This document shows positions 51,640-62,174 of a DNA stretch of 64,000 nt, in pieces. How positions within the stretch are numbered: the first letter of the stretch is position 1; each line of letters opens with the position of its first letter. Origin of the DNA: Aphidius gifuensis (Eukaryota > Arthropoda > Insecta > Hymenoptera > Braconidae); assembly GCF_014905175.1 (NCBI RefSeq), contig NC_057791.1:5518001-5582000 (forward strand). Direction: 5' to 3'. Made by a program: the position numbers and the translations under genes. The notes under the pieces were generated by a model, which was given only the letters and a program-made list of their open reading frames with translations, did no database searches and had not been told where the DNA came from.

Positions 51640-53050
51640 TAGTCTTGAAAATCTTAAATCCTGAAAATGTCTTGAAGTTTGCAAATTTTAAAGCCTAGAA
51701 GATCTTGAAGCCCTAAAAATCCTGAAAATAATAGAATCATTAAAATATTAGACTTAAACTAAACCCCAAAATTTAACACTAAGTTTCGCGATTATAATTG
51801 ATATCATTATTCACTATTCAATTCACTATCACTGTCACTATCACTTTCACTATCACTATCACAAAGTCTTAAATTCTTGATAAATCTTGAGTCTTGAATA
51901 TCCTGAAGTCTTGAAGATCTTGAAGCCCTGAAAATCCTGAAAATAATAGAGAAATTAAAATATTAAACTTAAACTAAACCGGTTAAATCGACGCTAAATT
52001 CCGGAACGCTAAAAAAACTATAAATCTCGCGATAATTCTAATTGATCTCATTTTTAAGCGCAATTCACTATGTCTTTTTCACTATCACTTTCACTATCAC
52101 CATCACAAAGTCTTAAATTCTTGATGCATCTTGAGTCTCGAATATCCTGAAGTCTTGAAGGTCTTGAAGGTCTTGAAGTCCTGAAAATCCTGAAAATAAT
52201 AGAGAAATTAAAATATTAATCTTAAACTAAACCGGTTAAATCGACGCTAAATTCCGGAACGCGAAAAAAAAACTAAAATATGCAACGCTAAAAAAACTAA
52301 ATCTCGCGATAATTCTAATTGATATCATTTTTAGGCGCAATTCACTATGTCTTTTTCACTGATTTTATCACTTTATCACTATCACAAAGTCTTGAATTCT
52401 TGATGCATCTTGAGTCTTGAATATCCTGAAGTCTTAAAGATCTTGAAGCCCTGAAAATCCTGAAAATAATAGAGAAATTAAAATATTAATCTTAAACTAA
52501 ACCGGTTAAATCGACGCTAAATTCCGGAACGCGAAAAACAACTAAATTACGCAACGCTAAAAAAAAAACTTCGCAATAATTATAAATGTTATTATTTCTA
52601 GGCCTAGTTCACTATGTCACTGTCACTTTCACTATAAAGTCTTGAAATCTTGATACATCTTGAATATCTTGAAGCCCTGAAGATCTTGAAGCTCTGAAAA
52701 TCCTGAAAATAATAGAGAAATTAAAAGATTAAACTTAAACTAAACCGATTAAACAACGCTAAATTCCGGAACGCGAAAAAAAAACTAAAATACGCAACGC
52801 TAAAAAAACTAAATACCGCGATAATTCTAATTGATATCATTTTCAGGCGCAATTCACTAAGTCACTTTCACTGTTTTTATCTCTATATCACTTTCACTAT
52901 CACTTTATAATCTTGAAGTCTTGAGTATCCTGAAGATCTTGAAGTCCTGAAAATCCTGAAAATAATAGAATCATTAAGATTAGAAACTTAAACTAAACCC
53001 CAAAATTGTCCGCTATTACTATCACTGTCACTGTCACTGTCACTATCTTT
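51640..53050. repeat. About 250-270-bp higher-order satellite, six copies
   Basis: A long unit contains CTGAAAATCCTGAAAATAAT, AACTTAAACTAAACC, GGTTAAATCGACGCTAAATT, CCGGAACGC, CGCGATAATTCTAATTGAT and a CACTATCACTTTCACTATCA microsatellite. The GGTTAAATCG landmark is at 51981, 52234 and 52504, with a diverged match near 52747, so the spacing is 243-270 bp. Partial outer copies lie near 51,740 and 52,990. Confidence 0.85.
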
Positions 53051-53570
53051 ATAAAAACATCAAGTCCTGAAAAACATAAAGTCGTAAAATCCTGAAAAAG
53101 TCATGTCCTGCAAGTCATAAATCGTGTAAAACATAAAATCCTAAAGGTCATAAAATCTTGAGTAAAAAGAAGTCCTGAAAGTCATAAAATCTTGAGTAAA
53201 AGAAAGTCATAAAATTCTGAGAAGAATAAAGTCCCGAAAGTCATAAAATCTTGAGTAAAAGAAAGTCCTGGAAGTCATAAAATTCTGAGAAAAAAAAAGT
53301 CATAAAATCCTGAAAAGAATTAAGTCCCGAAAGTCATAAAGTCTTCAGTAAAAGAAAGTCATAAAAGTCATAAAATCCTGAGAAGAAGAAAGTCTTGGAG
53401 GTCATAAAATTCTGAAAAAAAAAAATTCCTGAAAGTCATAAAATCCTGAAAAACATAAAACTCTGGAACATATAAAATCCTGCAACACATAAAAAAGGGC
53501 AACACATAAAATCCTTGAAAACATAAAATCCTGCAAAACATAAAATAAATAAATAAATAAATATTATAAA
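53050..53570. repeat. GTCATAAAATCCTGA-type minisatellite
   Basis: About 20 short diverged units of GAAAGTCATAAAATCCTGA and CCTGCAACACATAAAA. They share the TCCTGAAA core with the arrays to the left, so the whole 50.5-53.6 kb block probably descends from one short ancestral word. Confidence 0.8.
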
Positions 53571-53951
53571 TTATTATTCGGTTTTTAAACTTAAATATAC
53601 TTTGTTCGTAATGAGTACTCATTCGCTAACCGCTATTACTAACTAACGCTTTAACTTATTCCGACCCCCTAATATCACTCGAGTGATTAACAGACTTGTT
53701 AGCATGACCCGGGATGCACCACTTGGAGGTCTTGTCTGTTCTATCATCCCATTTTTACACGTAATGTAATTACAATAAATAATTTAAAAAAGAAATAAAA
53801 AACAATTAAACTGATTGAATTATATTTTAATAATTTTTTTAATCTGCCAAACGAGAAAAAATATTTAATTTAACAAGTACAAAAAATTGTAAATAATATT
53901 ATACGTCAACTAATCAAGTGTCATTTTAAATTCACATTCAAAAAAAAATAG

Positions 53952-54260
53952 CTCTACTTATCGACAAATAATAGTCTGTGAAGTTTTAGCTAGATGACGC
54001 GGTTGAAAATTTTCTTAAATTCAAGATGGCCGCGCCATTTGATAGACATTAAAGAAAACATTTGTGGCGTGAATTTATATAGACCGATTTTAGCAAAAAT
54101 AATTGTTTAACAACTGTCAATTATTGTTAAATTAATCAATTAAATTGTTGTAAATACATTGTGTGATAAATTAACATTGGTTTTTGCAAGTTTTGTGAAA
54201 AAATAATAGACATTATTGATGCTGCTAAAGCTGTCAAAGATAAATGTCAATTGGTTGAAA
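53952..54260 (+). promoter_or_regulatory. Gene copy B: duplicated 5' end with an AAGATGGCCGCG motif
   Basis: Homologous over about 300 bp to 62,175-62,500: CTACTTATCGACAAATAATA, GCTAGATG(A/G)CG, CAAGATGGCCGCG at 54022-54034, TTAACAA..TGTCAATTATTG and a leader ending ATAGACAT. The motif resembles the YY1/Pleiohomeotic site common in housekeeping promoters. Where copy C has an ATG exon, copy B has ATT in place of ATG and in-frame stops (near 54,210-54,270), so the first exon looks dead here. Confidence 0.5.
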
Positions 54261-54456
54261 AATAAACAAATTGACAATGTAAATATTATGTTATTTCATT
54301 GTTATTATTTTATCAATACATTAAAAAACGTAATTAGATAAGTTTTATCAACAGTTAAGCCAAGAAAAAAAAATAAAATAAACCAATTCGAAGCTAAGTT
54401 ATTTGATTTAACAAAGTAAACATAAATAAATATTCTATTTTATTTGATATTTGCAG

Positions 54457-57400
54457 ATATTTGTTTCAAATACAATGATGAATCCTGGATAACGTCAACA
54501 AGCAATTGATTCAAAAATTATGGGAGTCAATTGTTGGAGTTAAGACAAGAAGAAAATCACAAAATAAATCAGAAAATCATTTAAAAAAACGTGTTGGTAA
54601 AATTTTTTTCCAATCATTTATCATATACTCTTAAGGAACAAAATGATTAGAAGTTTAGCAGCACCATCAAGTATTAGAATAAAAAATAGTGTGCCGTTAT
54701 CATCGAGTAAATTAATAGAGATAGTACTTATTCAACATCGACAAACAATTAAATTAAAAATTATCATGCCAAGCAATAATATTAAAAATTCAATTGTTGG
54801 AGTTGACGAAAGATAAAAAATTAGAGACAGTAATTATTCAACATCAACAAGCAATATTGATTTAAAAATTATTATGCCAAGCAATGATAATAAAAAATCA
54901 ATTGTTGGAGTTGAGACAAATCGAAGTAATTCAGAAAATGATTCAGAACAACGTATTGGTAAGAAAGTAAATAATCATAAAATAACCAGTATCAATGTCT
55001 ATACAGAATGCAATAGAATGAAGACATTTAAAACTTTCTAGTACGAAAGATTCAAGAAAAATGTTTGGACCATTAAGACAATAATTACTCAACATCAAAA
55101 AGCAATTGTTTCGATAGTCATTACACTAAGCAATAATAAGAATTCAATTGTTGGAGTTGAAACAAGACATAAAAATATCAAAATAATAATCATGATGATA
55201 ATAATCAACGCAGTTTTACTTGGCTTTGTGAAGAATTTACTAAAAAAATAAGTATTGATGTACCTGATTTTTCAAATCAACCTAATCATCATACAAAGGT
55301 CAAAGAATATAATAATAATAATTATATTAATACATATCAGCACTTTAACAGATGATAAACGAAATAAAAAACATAAATTTCACAGTAATAAACCTCATAG
55401 TACAAAAGATGCAAAAAAAAGTTTGAAACATTAGACAATGATTATTCAACATCAACAAGCAATTGATTTAAAAATATTATGCCAAGCAATAATAATAAAA
55501 ATTCAATTGTTGGAGTTGAGACGAAAAAAAAATTACAAAGTAAACTTGGAAAACGTATTGGTAGTTATATAAAAAATTGATTATTTAAAGCCTAATGTAT
55601 CAAGTTTAAAACAATAATTAATAATCTTCAAATGAGAATAGAGACGTTCAAGATTTCGTAGCACAAAAGATTTAAGAAAAATACTTGAAAAATTGGAGAC
55701 AGTATTTATTCAACATCAACAAGCAATTGATTTGAATTTATTATGCCAAGCAATAATAATAAAAATTCAAATGTTGGAGTTGAGACAAGAAAAAAAAAAC
55801 AAAGTAAATGAGAAAATGATTTTAAAGAAAGTTACGGTAATTATATTGATAATAAAAAAGATAAAAATTAAAGTAACAAAAAATAAACGCCTTAAAGCTG
55901 GATATATAAATTTTTAATTTAATCATTAGTGACTTTTCAATTGACAATAAGAGAAATCATCAGCAACATTCAGTCCTAGTTTATTATTCCTACAAAGATG
56001 CTTGCAAAATTAGAGACAGTATTTATTCAACATCAACAAGCAATTGATTTAAAAGTTATTAGACAAGTAATAATAATAATAATAATAACTCAATTGTTGG
56101 AGTTGAGACAGGAGAAAAATCGCAAAATAAATGAGCAAATTTTGAGAAAAATGCTTGTGAAAGTAGAGACAGTAATTATTTAACTTCAACAAGCAATTGA
56201 TACAAAATTTTTATACTCAGCAATAATAAAAATTCAATTGTTGGAGTTGAGACAAACAACAAAATAATTATAAATAGACTATTATCAATGTCTATATTCC
56301 ATGACAGTAATTTAGCAACACCACCAAGTTTTAGAAAAAAAAATAGTGCATCTTCAATAACAAGTAAATGAATGAAGACTGTCCTTATTCAACATCGACA
56401 AGCAATTGATTTATAAGTTATTATATCAAGCAATAATAAAAATTCAATTGTTGGAGTTGAGACAAGAGAAAAATTACGAAGTAAATAAAAAATAAGTAAA
56501 CAATTGATTTTTAATTGTCCATTTTTAAATGCAAGTGAAACATCATAGAAACAACAAAGTTTTAACAATTATATAACTGATAAACAGATAACAGATGATT
56601 AACCAGATAAAAAATTAATATCACTAACAAATAGTGATGTAAGGCCTAATATTAGGTTTAAATTCAAGATTTAATAGATTTTCAAACGACAATAATTAAA
56701 AATATTCAGCAACACCAACTAATAAACTTTCTAGTACAAAAGATTCCAGAAAAATTGCTTAAAAAATTATAGACAGTACTTGTTCAACATCAACAAGCAA
56801 TTGATTCAGAATTATTACACTAAGCAATAATAAAAATTCAATTGTTGGAGTTGAAGAATATAGAGAAGTTTGTTATCGATTATTTGACTCGAAAATTGAT
56901 AGAACAAAAGAAGGAAGATATGAATTATCAAGACGATTTGCTGAATCGCCAGAGTTGATCTTGTTGAGACGAATTTTCGAAGCTATCTAATCATCATACA
57001 AATATCAAAAAAAAATAATGGTAGTTATATTAATGCAAGAACTTCAACAGATAATCAACAAGATTGAAAATTAGTATCATCGAAAATTAATGTTTCAAGT
57101 TTGAATTCAATAATTGCTAAAATTCCAGTTGATAATAACGAAATATCATCAGCAACATCAAGTTATAAGTTTCGTAGTATAAAAAAATCAAGAATACTTA
57201 AAAAATTAGAGACTGTAATTGTTCAACATCAACAACCAATTGATGTAAAGTTATTATGCCAAGCAATAATAATAAAAATTCAATTGTTGGAGTTGAGACA
57301 AGAGAAAAATTACAAAGTAGATCAAAAATAATTTTTTAAAATTGTGTTGGTAATTATTTTGATACCGGCACTTCAACAGATGATAGACAAGATAAAAAAT

Positions 57401-59130
57401 TAATATCACTTACAATCAATGATATAGAGCCTGATATATCAAGTTTAGTTTCAATAATTAATAAATTTACTAACGACGATAATAAAAAATCATCAGCAAC
57501 AACATCAAGTATTAAACTTCGTACTACAAAAGATTCAGGACAAATGCTCAAAGAAGGAGAGACAGTAAATATTCAAAGTCAACAAGCAAATGATTCAAAA
57601 TTATTATACAAAGCAATAAAAAAAATTCAACTGTTGGAGTTAAGAAAAGAGAAAAATTAGAAAATGAATCAAAAAATAATTTAGAGAAACGTGTTGGTAA
57701 TTATATTAAAAATAAACATGATAAAAAATTAATATCACAAAAAATAAATGGTTTAAAGTCTGATATACCAATTTCAAATTTAAGAATTGATAAATTTTCA
57801 ATTGACAACGATGAAAGATCATCAGCAACATCAAGTAATAATTTTCGTAGTACAAAAGTTTAAGAATAAAATGCTTGCAAAATAAGAAGCAGTAATTATT
57901 TAATATCAACAAGCAGTTGATTTAAAATTATTATACTAAGCAATAATGATTAAAATTCAATTGTTGGAGTTGAGACAAGAGAAAAATCATAAATTATGTA
58001 GATCAAAAATGATTCCGAAAAATTGTGTTGGTAATTATATTACTGCAAGAACTTCAACAGATAATAAACAAGAATAAAAATTAGTATCATCAAAAATTAA
58101 TGTTTCAAAGGCTAATATATTAAGTCTAAATTCAACAATTGATAAAATTTTAATTAATAATAACGGAATATTATCAGCAACATCAAGTTATAATTTTCGT
58201 AGTACAAAAGAATTAAGAAAATACTTGAAAAAAAGATCCAGTACCGAAAAAACCACCACGTAAATTTGCTCACAGTCTACTAACTTAAAAATATTAAGAT
58301 AATAATCATGATGATAATAATCAACGTAGTCCTTGGCTTCACCAAAAATTAATGATGTAGAGATTAATATATTAAGTTTAAATTCAGTAATTAATAAATT
58401 TCCAATTGATAATAATGAAAAATCATCAGCGACAAGAAAAATGCTCAATAAATTATTCAGACATCAAAAAGCAAAATTACAAAATAAATCAGAAAAAGAT
58501 TTAGGAAAACGTACTGGTAATTATATTGGTGATAAACAAGATAAAAAATTGATATAACCAAAAATTAATTATTTGAAGACTAATATATCAAGTTTAAATT
58601 CAATAATTAATATACTTTCAAATGACAATAATGAAAAACTATCAGCAACATCAATTAATAAACTTGATAGTACAAAAGATCCAAGAAAAATGTTTGAAAA
58701 ATTAAAGACAGTAATTATTCAACGTCAACAAGCAATTGATTCAAAAACCATTATATTAAGCAATAATGAAAATTCAGTTGTCAGAGTTAAAACAAGAAGA
58801 AAATTACAAAGTAACTAAGAATATGATTTTAAAAAACGTGTTAGTGAAATTTTTTTTCCAATCATTTATCAAATACTCTTGAGGAACGAAATAATTATAA
58901 AATAATGATTATTAATGTCTATATTTAATGACAGTAATTTAGCAAGCAACACCATCAAGTTTTAGATAAAAAAATAGTCTATCGTCATCATCAAGTAAAT
59001 AAATAGAGACAGTTCTTATTCAACATCGGCAAGCAATTGATTCAAAAGTTATTATACTAAACAATAATAAAAATTCAATTGTTGGAGTTGATACAAGAGA
59101 AATATCACTACGTAGATCAGAAAATGATTT
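54457..59130 (+). repeat. Array of about 15 degenerate coding-like units
   Basis: The landmark TTCAATTGTTGGAGTT recurs (with small changes) at about 54528, 54791, 54898, 55145, 55504, 55768, 56091, 56235, 56445, 56839, 57281, 57628, 57958, 58775 and 59075. A full unit is roughly 300 bp. The best open units (55693-55917, 57101-57331, 58333-58557, 58573-58818) share words such as LETVIIQHQQAID, LLELRQEK, SLNSIINKFPIDNNEKSSAT and FRSTKDSRKML, so the ancestor was probably coding and helix-rich. Exon-like edges recur: TTTGCAG acceptor at 54456 and CGTGTTG followed by GTAAA/GTAATT donors. Frames shift between units (for example by one base before the ATTATGCC word), so no single long protein can be read. 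Reads as an ancient exon array now decaying. The spacer 59,131-59,392 shows nothing further. Confidence 0.75.
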
Positions 59131-59392
59131 TAAAAAACGTGCTGGTAATATTTTTTTAAATATTCATCAAATACTTTGTTCTTGTGGAACAAAATACAGA
59201 TGCTTCAGATAAAAATAATGATTTAAAATACGTCCACAATCAATTTTTAATTTTCCATATTATTATTGTGCAAGTGAAACAGTATATGAATAACAAAGTT
59301 TTGAAAATTATTTAACTTATGATTGATTAATATCTGGTATCAATGCATCGAGTGATGCAATATCGAATATTAAAAATCTTAATATTATTTTT

Positions 59393-59736
59393 GGAAAAGT
59401 GCATTTGATATCAAATAAAAAAAACCTTATATACTAATATACATCGCGAATGGAAAAGGGTGATAATTCATTTATTATAAATTGTCACGATAGATAATAA
59501 TACATCCTAATCACCCCCGTCTACTCTGTTTGAGAAAGACAGGGTTGATCCAGTTTGACTTTCACACTACAACCATTCAATTTGGCATAAAAAATGAATG
59601 AATATAATTATTGTAAAAAACAGTCAAAATGAATCTAAGTAACAAATAAAATAATAATAGTTTGGAACGACAAGAAGCTACAAAAAATACAGCAACAATT
59701 TTTTGTATGACTTCAAGGATATTAAAGCACTTTTCC
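59393..59736. mobile_element. 344-bp inverted-repeat element (MITE family 1, copy 2)
   Basis: GGAAAAGTGCATTTGATATC at 59393-59412 mirrors GGATATTAAAGCACTTTTCC at 59717-59736 with a few mismatches. The interior at about 59502-59549 shares the ACATCCTA-TCACCCCCGTC to GACAGG-TTGAT core with the element at 46034-46450, in the same orientation. It lacks coding capacity. Confidence 0.6.
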
Positions 59737-59899
59737 GGGATGGGTTAATAATTACAACTAGTCAGCCTTGATCTAGAGGAACTTACCTTATGACAGCTAG
59801 CAGTTCTCGATGTATATATGCTCCAATAATCTAATTAAATCTGGTCAAGTCCTCTCAGCAAAGCCATATAGATGATCACCAGCAGAAACAACAGGTACT

Positions 59900-61790
59900 T
59901 TTTACACTCACATACACTTAGAGCTTTTATTATAAATTATTATTTTTTTTTTACACTTTGAATACTCATCGCGAAAAAAGTGTATAAAAGTGTAAAAAGA
60001 AAATAATAATTTATTATTTCACTATATCACTATCACTAATTAACACTTTCGCTTTTTTATTAAATATATTTTTCACATTTAAACTCACTTGCACTTTTTT
60101 CATAATAAAACACTGCGAGGCTACACGTTTACTAGATACTTTTTAATACTTTAAACCGAACTTGTAAATTATTTAAAATAACCAAAAAAATTTAAATAAA
60201 AAACCACGAGGCTGCACGTGCAGCAGCTTTAAATACTTTTAACCAAAAACTTTGAAAATTATTATTTAATATAATCGAAAAAAAAAAAAGAAATTCTAAT
60301 GCAGGTGCAGCAGTTTTAAATATTTTTAACCAAAAACTTTTAAAATTATTTTAACTTATCGAAAAAAAAAAAAAAAAAATTTCTAATGCACGTGCAATAA
60401 TTTCGAATATTCTTAACCAAACTTTTAAAATTATTTTTAAGCGACGGAAAATTTTAAACGTGTTCACTCCGCAAAAACCAAAAACTGACTAAATTTTTCT
60501 AGGATTGTCTAGTTCATACGGAGCCCAGGAGTCGCTTTTTTCTATGACTGAAGATTGAACCCTCCCCTTTTTCCTGATTCTGTAAACTGGTTGTATCACC
60601 AGAACAGTAGAATAGCATAAACTGAGATAAGCCGTGACCCTCACCGCTGGGTGCCAAGAATCTGAATTTACGGGAAACGGTAAATTAGTTTCTTTACCGT
60701 AAGCCGTGACCCTCACCACTGGGTGCCATGAATCTGAATATACGGGAAACGGTAAATTCGTTTCTTTACCGTAAATTCAGATTCTTGGCACCCAGCGGTG
60801 AGGGTCACGGCTTATCTCAGTTTATGCTATTCTACTGTTCTCAGGTAGATACAGTTTTAACTTTCTAGCTTTGGCTAGTTTTGCCAAGTCAAATAAAAGT
60901 AAAAAAAGGGACTTAGGAAGGGGCCCCAGGAGGTTCAATCTGAATTTACCTACGTCCTATGACTCACCAGGACTATCTCTGTCTTCTACAGGTGAGTCAT
61001 TCGTCGCGACGCAAGCAAAATTTGTAAAATCGCGCGCAGCATGATAACCGGAATGAAAAAAACGTGCTCGAACAAATTTTAAGAGATTTTTTCCAAGATA
61101 AATTATTTCAACTAATTAATATTTTTTCTAGATTAATTTCACAAATTACCAATATAAAAAGAGTACATTATTTTAAAATTTAAAAGCGAAAAAAATTTAT
61201 TCTTGAACAATCCAAAACAATTTTATATATACTTCTTGGTTAGCCACGATATAATGATGACATTTAAAGACACTTGCTAATTTTTTTTCAAATAAAACCA
61301 CGAGGTAATCTCTGCGAAATGATTTTAAAGAATTCTAACCCAAACTTTTTAAAATGATTTTACCTTACCGAAAAAAAAATTAAATACGTGCAATATTAAC
61401 TAAACTTGAAAATTTTAAATGAAAAACCATAAACCAAGAGAAAGAAATTATGCATACTCCATTTAAAGACTAATTAAAAACCTAAAAGTAATTCCCACGC
61501 GATAATTTCAATTAATCGGAACCGTAAATTTTTAAAATAATTTTAACTCATTAAACAAATAACTTATTTTAAAATACAATTTTTTTTATAATGAAAACCC
61601 TTTAACCAAACTTAAAATTATTCTAAAGAACTTACAAATTTCAGATGAAAAACCACGAGGCTGCACGTGAAAATACTTTAACCACACTTTCAATTATATT
61701 TTAGAGTACCGAACCGTGCGTGTTCACACCGCGAGAACTGAACACGAACTGACCGAAAAATTTTCCGGACTGAACTTTCTGAAAATGGGA
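59900..61790. repeat. CCACGAGGCTGCACGTG-type diverged repeats and duplicated flank
   Basis: Units of about 90-100 bp containing CCACGAGGCTGCACGTG, TTTAAATACTTTTAACC and AAACTTTxAAAATTATT occur at about 60115-60420 and again near 61305-61370 and 61645-61700. Both groups are followed by CGTGTTCAC(T/A)CCGC then ACTGAC..AAATTTTTC/ATTTTCC, so 60.1-60.5 and 61.3-61.8 kb are direct duplicates. Between them lies the palindrome at 60601-60841. No gene is supported. Confidence 0.6.
60601..60841. repeat. Palindrome with perfect 73-bp arms
   Basis: 60601-60673 and 60769-60841 are exact reverse complements over 73 bp. The 95-bp loop contains a second, slightly diverged direct copy of part of the arm (TAAGCCGTGACCCTCACC at 60628 and again at 60700, a 72-bp period). 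It also holds two small ACGGTAAA...TTTACCGT hairpins at 60677-60700 and 60749-60772. The arms are markedly richer in G+C than the flanks. A transcript from here would form a long hairpin. Confidence 0.92.
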
Positions 61791-61844
61791 AAAATAGGCG
61801 TCGCTGTCGTCTATGAGTCATGTGACTACAGATTTTCGGCGCAT

Positions 61845-61900
61845 GTACGGAAATACGTGTACAGAAATACGTGTACGGAAATACGTGTACGGAAGAACAC
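61845..61900. repeat. 14-bp minisatellite, four copies
   Basis: GTACGGAAATACGT repeats at 61845, 61859, 61873 and 61887, with single-base differences and a partly changed last copy. It lies between ATGAGTCA and ATGACTCA words (AP-1-like) at about 61813 and 61903. Confidence 0.85.
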
Positions 61901-62174
61901 GATGACTCATATTCATTAGAGTTGTATGTATATTTAATTCAATTAATTACATCACAATATTTTTATCATAATTTTAATTATAATGAATTTAATTATTCTA
62001 AATAATCCCATTTTTTTTAGGGTGTTATTCAAGAAATAACTGTTAAATTTAGAATCGATAAAATTGCTTTGTTCATGTACACGCAAAAAAGCTTGTAAAT
62101 AATTTAATATTACATCGCGATTTATTTCAAATTTAAATTTCAGAATCAATTCTACTTATTGATAATCAACAATT

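Noticed and set aside
50520..53570. CRISPR-like array
   Set aside because: Repeats are tandem and diverged without unique spacers, and this is an animal nuclear genome.
53368..53622. Minus-strand frame with repeated FCRIL/FYVFQDF words
   Set aside because: It is a direct translation of the TCCTGAAA minisatellite.
60489..60719. Minus-strand frame across the palindrome arm
   Set aside because: Repeat-derived reading of the 72-bp direct repeat; no start context or partner exons.
61716..61919. 67-codon frame near the 14-bp minisatellite
   Set aside because: Its C-terminal half is the minisatellite in translation, and the copy-related sequence at 60.4-60.5 kb does not keep the frame.
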